Positions 25,238 through 32,991 of a stretch of DNA of 64,000 nt are shown here, piece after piece. Within the stretch, counting starts at the first letter, position 1, and every line of letters begins with the position of its first letter. Origin of the DNA: Bradyrhizobium macuxiense (GTDB lineage: Bacteria; Pseudomonadota; Alphaproteobacteria; Rhizobiales; Xanthobacteraceae). The translations under genes were made by a program, and so were the position numbers. The notes beneath the pieces are model-generated. The model worked only from the letters and a program-made list of their open reading frames with translations, was not told the origin of the DNA and did no database searches. The stretch spans positions 124,001-188,000 of the forward strand of contig NZ_VITY01000010.1 of the NCBI RefSeq assembly GCF_007993935.1. Reading direction: 5' to 3'.

Positions 25238-25483
25238 ATGACTGACGAGGAAATCTATTCCCGCCTCACGCCGATTTTCCGGGACGTCTTCGACGACGAC
25301 ACGCTAACGCCCCATCCGGAAATGACCGCGGCGGAAGTGCCGGCGTGGGACAGCCTCAGCAATATCCGGCTGGTCGTCGCTGTCGAGGTGGAGTTCAAGA
25401 TCCAGTTCTCGACCGGCGAGGTTGCCGCCCTGAAGAACGTCGGCGAATTCGTCAACGTCATCCGTCAAAGGGCGTCGCGTTGA
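25238..25483 (+). CDS. Acyl carrier protein (DltC-like role)
   Basis: This 81-residue acyl carrier protein has the phosphopantetheine attachment serine S39 in 'VPAWDSLSNIRLVVAVEVEF', followed by the usual helix II and 'FSTGEVAALKNVGEFVNVI'. It would carry the acyl group as a thioester to the MBOAT. The start is taken at the ATG at 25238; an ATG at 25229 in the same frame is possible. It is 117 bases after the SGNH gene and its stop overlaps the MaoC start (TTGA). A stand-alone carrier beside an FkbH-like gene is the arrangement used for loading glyceryl groups in several natural-product pathways. Confidence 0.93.
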   Translation: MTDEEIYSRLTPIFRDVFDDDTLTPHPEMTAAEVPAWDSLSNIRLVVAVEVEFKIQFSTGEVAALKNVGEFVNVIRQRASR

Positions 25484-25908
25484 GCGAACAGCCACGAGTG
25501 CTGGTCTGGAGCGAGCTCAAGGAGGGCATGACCGTCTCGCTTCCGTTCCGGATCGGCCAAAGTGAGATGGATACCTTCCGAAAGCTGTCGGGAGATTCGA
25601 GCCGCATTCATATCGATGCCGAATTCGCGCGAAGCCGCGGGTTCTCGGGCCCCGTCGTCTACGGCGCGCTCACCGTCGCCAGGCTTTCGCATCTGGTCGG
25701 TATGCATTTGCCGGGCGACCTTGGGCTGGCAACGAGCTGGCGGATTGACTTCAATAAGCCGCTCTATATCGACGAGGAAGCGACTTTCAACGGCGAACTC
25801 ACTCACGTGTCGCAATCCACCCATACCGTCAGCCTGAAGTTTCGGGTGTATGCGGGTGAGAAGTTGATCGCCAGCGGCACCGCCGGATCCAAACTTCTAG
25901 ACGAATGA
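25480..25908 (+). CDS. MaoC-like hot-dog hydratase/dehydratase
   Basis: This 142-residue protein has a single hot-dog fold with the MaoC active-site pair D39 and H44 in 'LSGDSSRIHIDAEFARSRGF' and the following 'GPVVYGALTVARLSHLVG'. Family members add or remove water at the 2,3-position of acyl thioesters. The start is TTG at 25480, overlapping the ACP stop and preceded by AAAGG; no better in-frame start exists without invading the ACP gene. Placed between the ACP and FkbH genes, it probably acts on the ACP-bound group, perhaps converting between hydroxyacyl and enoyl forms. The true substrate is unknown. Confidence 0.85.
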   Translation: MSEQPRVLVWSELKEGMTVSLPFRIGQSEMDTFRKLSGDSSRIHIDAEFARSRGFSGPVVYGALTVARLSHLVGMHLPGDLGLATSWRIDFNKPLYIDEEATFNGELTHVSQSTHTVSLKFRVYAGEKLIASGTAGSKLLDE

Positions 25909-25930
25909 CACCATCCTGGGTCAAAACGCC

Positions 25931-27823
25931 ATGACGTTTCAGCTTCAAGAACTACCCTGGTTAGAAGCGCCCCCCGCGGATTTCAAATCACTCTGCAACG
26001 CGCTTGATGCCTCCGATGCACCTGATGGCGCCGAGATCGTCGGGCTCGCCACCAAGGCCCTCAATACGGATCAGCTCACGCGCCTTTCGAAGACCATCGA
26101 ACGCGCGCGAACCAAGACGAAAGCGCTGTCGCCGCTTCGCGGGTTTCATCTTGGGTTGCTCGGCAACGGCACAACCTGCCTGTTCGCCCCTGCCCTTGCC
26201 GCCGGCGCCGCGCGCCATGGCGTCTTGCTCCGCGTGACCCAGGCCGACTACGATCAGGTGGCGCAGGAAGCACTCGATGCGTCCTCCACGATCAACGCCG
26301 CCAAGCCCGACGCCGTTCTGCTCGCGCTCGATTTCCACGGGCTGCCCTTCAACAGCGCCGGCGGCAATTCGTCGGACCAGTCCGCGCTCGACTATGTGGG
26401 GATGATCCGCGAAGGCCTCGAGCGTGGCGCCGGGGTGCCGGTCATCTTTCAGACCGTTGCCTGCCCGCCGCAACCGCTGTTCGGAAGCATGGACGCGCAG
26501 GTGTCGATGTCGTTGCGCCGCCAGATCCAGGATTTCAACGACGGGCTTCGCGAGCTCGCCGCGAAGCGCGGTGACTACATCCTCGATGTCGCCGCCCTGG
26601 CGGAATCGATCGGAACCCAGAACTGGCACAATCCCGTCCAGTGGAATCTCTACAAGCTGCCCTTCGCGCAAACGATGGTGCCGATCTACGTTGAATATGT
26701 CGGACGCCTGCTTGGCGCGATCCGCGGCAACGCCCGCAAATGCCTCGTGCTTGATCTCGATAACACGCTCTGGGGCGGCACGATCGGCGACGACGGACTG
26801 GAAGGGATCGTTCTCGGACAGGGCGATGGGGTGGGAGAAGCCTTCACCGAGATCCAGCGGACCGCGCTTCAGCTGCGCGATCGCGGCGTCATCCTGGCGG
26901 TATCGTCGAAGAATACCGATGAGGTCGCACGACAGCCCTTCCGCGAACATCCCGAGATGACGCTGAAGCTGGACCACATTGCGGTCTTTCAAGCCAATTG
27001 GAGCGACAAGGCGACCAATATCGAGGCCATCGCCAAGACGCTGAATATCGGGCTGGATTCCCTCGTGCTGCTCGATGACAACCCCGCCGAGCGAAGCCAG
27101 GTGCGAAAGGCGTTGCCGATGGTGGCCGTGCCCGAGCTGCCCGCCGATCCTTCGCTCTATGCGCGCACGCTGCTGAACGCGGGCTATTTCGAAGCCGTCA
27201 CGTTTTCCGAAGAGGATCGTCAGCGCGGCGACCAATATCAGGCAAATGCGCAACGTGCGGAGCTGTCGGCGAAGTCCCGCGACATGGACGAATTCCTGAC
27301 CTCGCTCGGCATGACGATCGAATTCCACGCGTTCGATGCCGTCAATCTGGGGCGGATCGCGCAGCTCATCAACAAGACCAATCAGTTCAACCTGACGACG
27401 CGTCGCTACACGCATTCCGAAGTCGAGACCATGTCGCGCTCGCCGGATTGCCTGACCTTCCAGATCAGGCTGCGCGACCGCTTCGGTGACAACGGGGTGA
27501 TTGGCGTCGTCATTGCGCGAAAGAAGGACGCGACCTTCGATATCGACACCTGGTTGATGAGCTGCCGGGTCCTCGGCAGACGAGTCGAGGAAGCCATCAT
27601 CGCCGAGCTCGTCCGCCACTGCCGTTTGAACGGCGTCGACACGCTGGAGGGAAGCTACCTCCCCACCGCCAAGAACGGGATGGTGCGCGACCTGTACAAG
27701 AAGCTCGGATTTGCGCCGGCCGGCGGCACGGACGACCAGCATGTCTGGAAGCTGGATATCTCCGAATACAACGTCCCCGCCCTGCCGTTCGAGGTCATTC
27801 GCGACAGCGCAGCGAATGCGTGA
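25931..27823 (+). CDS. FkbH-like HAD-IIIC family protein (putative acyl-ACP loading enzyme)
   Basis: This 630-residue protein has the three-part FkbH layout. An N-terminal SGNH-like/alpha-beta region spans about 65-265. A HAD phosphatase domain spans about 270-420, with D275 and D277 in 'CLVLDLDNTLWGGTIGDDG', 'VSSKNTDEV' and 'SLVLLDDNPAERSQV'. A C-terminal GNAT-like region spans about 480-615. FkbH-type enzymes take 1,3-bisphosphoglycerate, dephosphorylate it and load glyceryl onto an ACP. The ACP two genes upstream is the obvious partner, which would make this the functional replacement of the DltA ligase. Some FkbH-like proteins use other substrates, so the glyceryl cargo is an inference. 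Confidence 0.9.
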   Translation: MTFQLQELPWLEAPPADFKSLCNALDASDAPDGAEIVGLATKALNTDQLTRLSKTIERARTKTKALSPLRGFHLGLLGNGTTCLFAPALAAGAARHGVLLRVTQADYDQVAQEALDASSTINAAKPDAVLLALDFHGLPFNSAGGNSSDQSALDYVGMIREGLERGAGVPVIFQTVACPPQPLFGSMDAQVSMSLRRQIQDFNDGLRELAAKRGDYILDVAALAESIGTQNWHNPVQWNLYKLPFAQTMVPIYVEYVGRLLGAIRGNARKCLVLDLDNTLWGGTIGDDGLEGIVLGQGDGVGEAFTEIQRTALQLRDRGVILAVSSKNTDEVARQPFREHPEMTLKLDHIAVFQANWSDKATNIEAIAKTLNIGLDSLVLLDDNPAERSQVRKALPMVAVPELPADPSLYARTLLNAGYFEAVTFSEEDRQRGDQYQANAQRAELSAKSRDMDEFLTSLGMTIEFHAFDAVNLGRIAQLINKTNQFNLTTRRYTHSEVETMSRSPDCLTFQIRLRDRFGDNGVIGVVIARKKDATFDIDTWLMSCRVLGRRVEEAIIAELVRHCRLNGVDTLEGSYLPTAKNGMVRDLYKKLGFAPAGGTDDQHVWKLDISEYNVPALPFEVIRDSAANA

Positions 27824-28524
27824 GAACGGGCCGCGAGGCCCGAACGGTGATACCGCCGGCGCGATCCCGTGCACGGGCCGCATCGAACATTCCCGGCCAG
27901 AGCCAAACCGCTCCCGGCCGATTTCTCATGGTCAGATGATTTGACGTAGCCAGCGACGGCCGGATTTGAACATCCGGCCTCAAGGCACGAAGCTGCCGCT
28001 CGCATTGTCCGAGCGGAATGTCGGATCGTGCAGATGGCGGAGAGAGTGTCAGTCAACCCTTATTGAAGGATAACGCATTTTCGAATTTCTGAAAGCAAAA
28101 CCTACCGTTTGGGCTACGCATGAAATGCGGTTTGTCTACGACAACGCGTACGCAACCAAATGGTCGCTTACCTATAGTAACACCGTCTCAGGCTCGGTTT
28201 CGCATGGACACGTAACACGGCGTAGTAAGGCGCGCCGCGGCGAATAAGCGGTGGCCTGCAAACCGACCGTTGCGATTAGTTGAACGCGTTGTCGGCGGCA
28301 TCGGCATAATGGCGGTCGATTCATAGTCGGCGAGTTCGTAGCGCATGATTCGATCGCCCAGTTTTGGAGCTTGGATCACGGCGATCCGGATCGCAACGCC
28401 TTGGCCCGGCCCCCGCCGCGCGGCGCTTATGAGCGGGAGCGGACATCAACCATCCGACAATCCCCGCCCAAACTCCGAAACTGGTGCGGTTCGCGCGCAA
28501 GGCGAGGCGGTCTCGAGGACGATC
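27824..28524. other. Gene-free region at the left edge of the putative island
   Basis: This 701-base region holds a GC-rich hairpin without a T-run (CGGGCCGCGAGGCCCG at 27834-27849), the tRNA-Ser end copy at 28034-28048, and a protein-like open stretch of 57 codons with no start codon at 28074-28247 (contains 'EFLKAKPTVWATHEMRFVYD'). That stretch may be a gene fragment. It is noticeably richer in A and T than the flanking operon. No complete gene was seen. Confidence 0.5.
28034..28048. repeat. Copy of the tRNA-Ser 3' end (attachment-site-like direct repeat)
   Basis: ATGGCGGAGAGAGTG is identical to bases 42380-42394, the 3' end of the intact tRNA-Ser(GGA) gene plus one flanking base, in the same orientation. 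The following bases (TCAGTCAACCC..ATTGA) do not match the tRNA but do match the copy at 32764. This is the pattern left by an element that integrated at the tRNA 3' end. Confidence 0.55.
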
Positions 28525-29496
28525 CTATTTCGCCCCCGTACCATTCCTGATCTCGGATGGTGTCGCGTGGTAGCGCCGGCGAAACGCCCTATTGAAGTAC
28601 GAGAGGTCATTGAAGCCGAGTTCGAATGCGATCGTGCTGATCGCGCGGCGCGAATGCAGCGGGTTCCTCAAAATTCCAAAGGCACGCACCAAGCGCTGGC
28701 CGAGTACGAACTCCGAGTAGGTGACGCCCTCGCTCTCGAACAGCTTGTGCAGATAGCGCACCGTCATGCGATTGCGGGTCGCGACTATCGTCGCGTTCAG
28801 GTTGCCGTCATCGAGGTTGGCAATGATATCGGCCTTGATGGCGGCCAGCCGGACCGCGCCCACCGTTCTGTCCACGGCAAGCGCCGTGGCGTCGCCGCTT
28901 GCCCCAAGCGCCAGCGCGACGAGATCATAGAAGTGGCTGATGATAAGGCGCTGCGAGGCGGGTGTCGCTAACGCCTCATCGTCGGCTACGATGTCGAGAT
29001 ATTTGCTCAGGAGTCTCAGCCCGCTGGTGTCCCTCGCGATGCGTCGCATCGTTATATTTCCGAGCTTGGGAACAAGCGGCGCAATTGCAGATCGGGGCAC
29101 GCGTATTCCGGCGATGTTGGCGGACGAGGGCGAGGTCATGGTCCAGCTGGCCTCCTCGTTCGTCATCAGCACGGCGTCCCCGTCACTGAGAACTATCTCC
29201 CGCCCCCTCCGGCTTCCCACGGTCGTCCCGGTCAGGGTCATACAGAGATAGACGAGGTCACCTTCTTGCCGCACACCCTCGCGGCGGATGCTCGTACAAC
29301 TAGCCGTCAGGATGCGAAGCGCCGGCATTATGCGATTGACAAGATCAACCCTCGGCACAGCGTTGCCATAGCGAACAAATCTGGTCGGCAGGAGGCCGCG
29401 CTCATGCAGCTCTTCGAGCGTTTTGCCTCGTCCCTCTTCCGGCAAGGCGCGGCTCGAGAACCGAACGACTTTGTAGTCTGGCGTCAACGTCACCAT
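28525..29496 (-). CDS. AraC family transcriptional regulator
   Basis: This 323-residue regulator has an N-terminal ligand-binding domain (about 30-200) of the AraC-binding-like type ('YLCMTLTGTTVGSRRGREIVLSDGDAVL') and a C-terminal double helix-turn-helix (about 215-318). The latter includes 'RYLHKLFESEGVTYSEFVLG' and 'ISTIAFELGFNDLSYFNRAFRRRYHATPSEIR', the classic AraC signature. It is divergent from the flavoprotein gene across 153 bases, so control of that gene and the receptor behind it is the obvious guess. The ligand is unknown. Confidence 0.93.
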   Translation of the reverse strand: MVTLTPDYKVVRFSSRALPEEGRGKTLEELHERGLLPTRFVRYGNAVPRVDLVNRIMPALRILTASCTSIRREGVRQEGDLVYLCMTLTGTTVGSRRGREIVLSDGDAVLMTNEEASWTMTSPSSANIAGIRVPRSAIAPLVPKLGNITMRRIARDTSGLRLLSKYLDIVADDEALATPASQRLIISHFYDLVALALGASGDATALAVDRTVGAVRLAAIKADIIANLDDGNLNATIVATRNRMTVRYLHKLFESEGVTYSEFVLGQRLVRAFGILRNPLHSRRAISTIAFELGFNDLSYFNRAFRRRYHATPSEIRNGTGAK

Positions 29497-29649
29497 CTGC
29501 CGTCCGGCTGCAAGAGCACGTGGACCGATCTGTACAGTCTAGCAAACAGGGCACTTTAGTCCAAGCCCGTCTTCCCTCCTGTCCAAGACCGCTTGGCCGT
29601 GACGGCGCAAGTTCGTTACCGGTGAAGGTTCGGCGCAATTTGGCAGGCA

Positions 29650-31002
29650 ATGAACATGTCAAGACCAATCGGCCGGCACGCAATCGTTGTCGGAGCCGGC
29701 ATGGCGGGGCTCGCTGCCGCGAAAGCCCTGTCGTCGTTCTTCGACACCGTCACCGTGCTGGAGCGTGACGCGCTGCCGTCAGCGCCGGTCGCCCGCAGTG
29801 GCACGCCCCAAGCACGACAAGTCCACGTCCTACTTAGAGGCGGCCTCGACGCGCTGAACGAGCTCTTGCCGGATTTTGAAACGGAGGTTGAGCGCGCTGG
29901 GGCCGTTCGGGTGCGGGTCGGCTCTCAATTTCGTCTCGAATTGCCAGGCTTTGATCCGTTTCCGCGGCGCGATCTCGGATTCGACTGTCTCAACATGACG
30001 CGGCCGCTTCTGGAATTCGTGGCGAGGCGCCGTGTCCAGCGAGTGGGCAACATCGCGCTGAACCCACGTTGCCGTGTCACAAGGTTTCTGGAAGCGCCCG
30101 GCAAGGACGCGGTGGCGGGCGTACGCTACGAACGCGAGGGCGGACAGAGCCACGAGCTCGCGGCTGACTTGGTCGTCGACGCGTCGTCGCGCGGCGCGCT
30201 GACGCTGGATTTGCTGAACAGGATCGGCGCGCCGCCGCCGGAAGAAACGGAAATCGGCATCGACCTGCGCTATGCAACCGCGATGTTCGAGATTCCGCCT
30301 CGGGCGCCCCCTGATTGGCGCGCCGTGCTACACCGGCCCGCCCCCCAGAGCGGCCGCGGCGGTTTGCTTATTCCAATCGAGAACAACTGCTGGCAAGTCC
30401 ATGTCAACCATATGCATGGCGCAGCCGTACCTGAAAACGTCGGGGACTTCATCGCATCGGTCAGGACGTTGCGGACGCAGACGATTTATGCCGCGATCAA
30501 GGATGCCGTGCCCATCGGTCCAATCCACCGATTTGTCTTTCCGTGCAGCATTCGCCGGCGATTCGAGGTCCTTGAGCGTTTTCCGGATCGTCTGCTGCCG
30601 CTCGGCGATGCGATCTGCCGCTTCAATCCCGCGTCTGGCCAGGGCATGAGCGTAGCCGCGCAGGAAGCCGCTGTCCTGAAACGGCTGATTGAAGCGCGGG
30701 CCTTGGATGCGCAACCGCTCAAGGGACTCGCGCGATCTTTCTTCGCAGCGATACAGGGCCTTCTGGATGCGCCGTGGGCGACGGCGGAGAGCGACTTCAT
30801 CTATGAGAAGACACGCGGGCAGCGCCCGCATGACTTCAGCGAGCGAATGAGTTTCAATGCGGCCCTGCAGCGCCTCGCGAGCGAGGATGCCGCAGTGCAT
30901 CAGATCATGAGCGAGGTGATCCACCTCGTGAAGCCGTCCAGCGCTCTGCGCGATCCCCGGATCGTCGGTCGGGTAACGGCGCTGATGGCTGCCTCCGCTT
31001 GA
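29650..31002 (+). CDS. FAD-dependent monooxygenase-like oxidoreductase
   Basis: This 450-residue protein has the Rossmann FAD-binding motif 'AIVVGAGMAGLAAAKAL' (residues 11-27) with the acidic end of the second strand ('VTVLERDAL'). It also has the later 'DRLLPLGDAICRFNPASGQGMSVAAQEA' block of group A flavoprotein monooxygenases. There is no signal peptide, so it is cytoplasmic. It could hydroxylate or epoxidise a small molecule taken up with the help of the receptor encoded 37 bases downstream. The family includes squalene-epoxidase-like and halogenase-like enzymes; the substrate cannot be assigned. Confidence 0.85.
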   Translation: MNMSRPIGRHAIVVGAGMAGLAAAKALSSFFDTVTVLERDALPSAPVARSGTPQARQVHVLLRGGLDALNELLPDFETEVERAGAVRVRVGSQFRLELPGFDPFPRRDLGFDCLNMTRPLLEFVARRRVQRVGNIALNPRCRVTRFLEAPGKDAVAGVRYEREGGQSHELAADLVVDASSRGALTLDLLNRIGAPPPEETEIGIDLRYATAMFEIPPRAPPDWRAVLHRPAPQSGRGGLLIPIENNCWQVHVNHMHGAAVPENVGDFIASVRTLRTQTIYAAIKDAVPIGPIHRFVFPCSIRRRFEVLERFPDRLLPLGDAICRFNPASGQGMSVAAQEAAVLKRLIEARALDAQPLKGLARSFFAAIQGLLDAPWATAESDFIYEKTRGQRPHDFSERMSFNAALQRLASEDAAVHQIMSEVIHLVKPSSALRDPRIVGRVTALMAASA

Positions 31003-31039
31003 TTCCCCGGAATACTCTGTAACTGCCAAAGGAAGCCAA

Positions 31040-32257
31040 ATGGCCCTTATCATCAGACAATTGGCGATATTATCCGGTGCACTCATGTTGTTTGTAGGCA
31101 GCGCATCTGCGCAGAAGCTATACGGTCCCGGCGTGAGCGACACCGAGATCAAGATCGGCAACATCATGCCATACAGCGGTCCAGCTTCGGCCTATGGCAT
31201 CATCGGCAAGACCATGAGCGCTTACTTTCGCATGATTAACGATAACGGCGGCATCAACGGCCGCAAGATCAACTTCATCTCCTATGATGACGGTTACAGT
31301 CCGCCAAAGGCCGTGGAGCAGGCACGAAGGTTGGTCGAGAGCGATGAAGTGCTTCTGGTCTTTGCGCCACTTGGTACTGCGTCCAATGCCGCCATTCAAA
31401 AGTACATGAATACGATGCGCGTGCCGCAACTCTTCGTTTTGAGCGGCGCCTCGCGCTGGGGTGAACCCGAGCATTTTCCCTGGACGATTGGCTTGCAGCC
31501 CAACTACCGCGCAGAAGCACGGGTCTATGCAACATATATTCTCGAGCAATATCCCAATGCTAAAATCGGCATCCTCTATCAGAACGATGATTTCGGAAGG
31601 GACTACATGGCGGGATTGAAGGACGTGCTGCGGGACAAGTACGACAGGATGGTCATTGCCAGTACGCCCTACGAAACCAGTACGCCAACGGTGGACTCGC
31701 TAGTCGTCGCGATCAAGACCGCTAATCCCGACATCTTCCTCAATATCGCGACGTCGAAATTTGCAGCGCAGGCAATCAAGAAGATTGCCGAGCTCAATTG
31801 GCACCCCATCCATATCTTGACGAATATATCGGTTTCCGTTGGAGCAGTGCTGAGACCCGCTGGGCTTGACAACGCCAAAGGCATTCTCAGCGCGGGTTTT
31901 CAGATGGATGTCACGGATCCGCAGTGGGATGGTCAGCCAGGCATGCAGCGCTTTCGGACCTTCATGGCAAGATACTATCCCGAAGCAGATCGTTCTGAGG
32001 GCGGTCCGATGGTCGCCTTCAACGCGTCGAGCGCGCTCGTCGAGGTGCTCAAGCGTTGCGGCGACAATGTCACGCGTGAAAACGTCATGAAGGTAGTGAC
32101 CGACCTTGACTTTGAGATCGATACGCTCGTTCCCGGCATTCGTATCAAGACCAGCACGACGGACTTTTATCCGATCGAGCAGTTCCGAATGATGCGCTTC
32201 ACCGGCGAGTGGTGGGAGTTATTCGGCCCGATCCTGGATGGACACGTCGAGAGGTGA
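31040..32257 (+). CDS. Periplasmic branched-chain-amino-acid-type ABC receptor
   Basis: This 405-residue protein has a signal peptide ending near residue 24 ('FVGSASAQ'). It has the LivJ-type receptor fold with 'DTEIKIGNIMPYSGPASAYG', 'INGRKINFISYDDGYSPPKAVEQARRLVESDEV' and 'IGILYQNDDFGRDYMAGLKD'. Such receptors often bind aromatic or small organic acids rather than amino acids. No permease or ATPase genes follow, so it is an orphan. It sits 37 bases after the flavoprotein gene, suggesting a shared substrate. Its base composition looks lower in GC than that of its neighbours, consistent with transfer. Confidence 0.9.
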   Translation: MALIIRQLAILSGALMLFVGSASAQKLYGPGVSDTEIKIGNIMPYSGPASAYGIIGKTMSAYFRMINDNGGINGRKINFISYDDGYSPPKAVEQARRLVESDEVLLVFAPLGTASNAAIQKYMNTMRVPQLFVLSGASRWGEPEHFPWTIGLQPNYRAEARVYATYILEQYPNAKIGILYQNDDFGRDYMAGLKDVLRDKYDRMVIASTPYETSTPTVDSLVVAIKTANPDIFLNIATSKFAAQAIKKIAELNWHPIHILTNISVSVGAVLRPAGLDNAKGILSAGFQMDVTDPQWDGQPGMQRFRTFMARYYPEADRSEGGPMVAFNASSALVEVLKRCGDNVTRENVMKVVTDLDFEIDTLVPGIRIKTSTTDFYPIEQFRMMRFTGEWWELFGPILDGHVER

Positions 32258-32483
32258 AGCTGTTTGACCGCATCGGACACGGCTCCCCTCAGCGTGCGCC
32301 CGCACTCAATGACTTTCTCCTCGCGCAGCTGAGGTGCTGCCTACCTCCGCTAGAATTCGCGCGTTCGGTGCACCGTTCGTTACGCCCTTCAATTTGGTGC
32401 AGAATCTGCGAAGCCGAATTTTGAGTCCGACGTCAAGCGGTTTGAACTGTCTGGCGCGTCTGCTCGCTTACTCCCTCGTGAAT

Positions 32484-32502
32484 CCGTCCTCCGAACCCAC
32501 GG
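32484..32502. repeat. 19-bp direct repeat, copy 1
   Basis: CCGTCCTCCGAACCCACGG recurs exactly at 32637-32655. The last 11 bases (CGAACCCACGG) equal the T-arm region of the tRNA-Ser gene as read on the plus strand. Confidence 0.75.
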
Positions 32503-32625
32503 TCAAACCCACGGTTTGCGCAAGGACTAGGACTAAAAGCGTGGATGTAGCCACAAGGGCCCTGCCGCGCTGCCCATTGTTTTTGCTGTCGCTTCGAACA
32601 AGGAGATGCTGGGGGAGTAGTATAG

Positions 32626-32655
32626 TGGCGGAAGAACCGTCCTCCGAACCCACGG
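32626..32655. repeat. Degenerate tRNA-Ser 3' end with 19-bp repeat, copy 2
   Basis: TGGCGGA, 12 bases, then CGAACCCACGG reproduces the spacing of the tRNA-Ser 3' end (TGGCGGA, 12 bases, CGAACCCACGG at 42381-42410). The inner 12 bases differ. It contains the second copy of the 19-bp repeat at 32637-32655. It reads as a decayed or foreign tRNA-Ser end left by insertion. Confidence 0.5.
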
Positions 32656-32763
32656 CGAAAAACCTACAGCTCGCGCGAGGAATTAGCGCAAAATCGCGGA
32701 ATTCTTCGGTCGTCTCGCAGCAGATTCGGACAACCGGATACTGGAGAGAGCTGTAGCGTAGAA

Positions 32764-32777
32764 ATGGCGGAGAGAGT
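32764..32777. repeat. Second tRNA-Ser 3'-end copy
   Basis: ATGGCGGAGAGAGT matches 28034-28047 and 42380-42393. The bases after it (TTCAGTCAATCCCCATTGA) also resemble those after the 28034 copy, so the two left-hand copies are related to each other over about 45 bases. Confidence 0.55.
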
Positions 32778-32991
32778 TTCAGTCAATCCCCATTGATGTA
32801 TAAGGCGTTTTTCCTTCCGACGGGCAGCAACCCACGGTCCTGGCTACCAGCAATTAGCCCATCCCGCGCGCCGCCGCGCCCCAAGCCCTCTGCGCGATCT
32901 TCCGTCGATCTGAACGCGGCCGCCGACCGGGCAATGTCCGCCGGCGGCGCCGCATGATACGCTGTGATCAGAGTTCCGGCTGGAAATCCCC

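Larger units (their letters stand above)
32258..32991. other. Gene-free region with repeated tRNA-Ser-like debris
   Basis: These 734 bases contain no gene I can support. They hold a 19-bp perfect direct repeat (32484 and 32637), a degenerate tRNA-Ser 3'-end copy at 32626-32655 and a further end copy at 32764. The content suggests a site of repeated insertion and decay. Confidence 0.5.

Noticed and set aside
27834..27849. GC-rich hairpin after the FkbH-like gene
   Set aside because: It has no T-run and a short stem. It could help end transcription but does not support a terminator call.
28074..28247. A protein-like 57-codon stretch with no start codon
   Set aside because: It contains plausible protein text but has no start, ribosome site or family match. 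It is mentioned only in the gene-free-region entry as a possible fragment.
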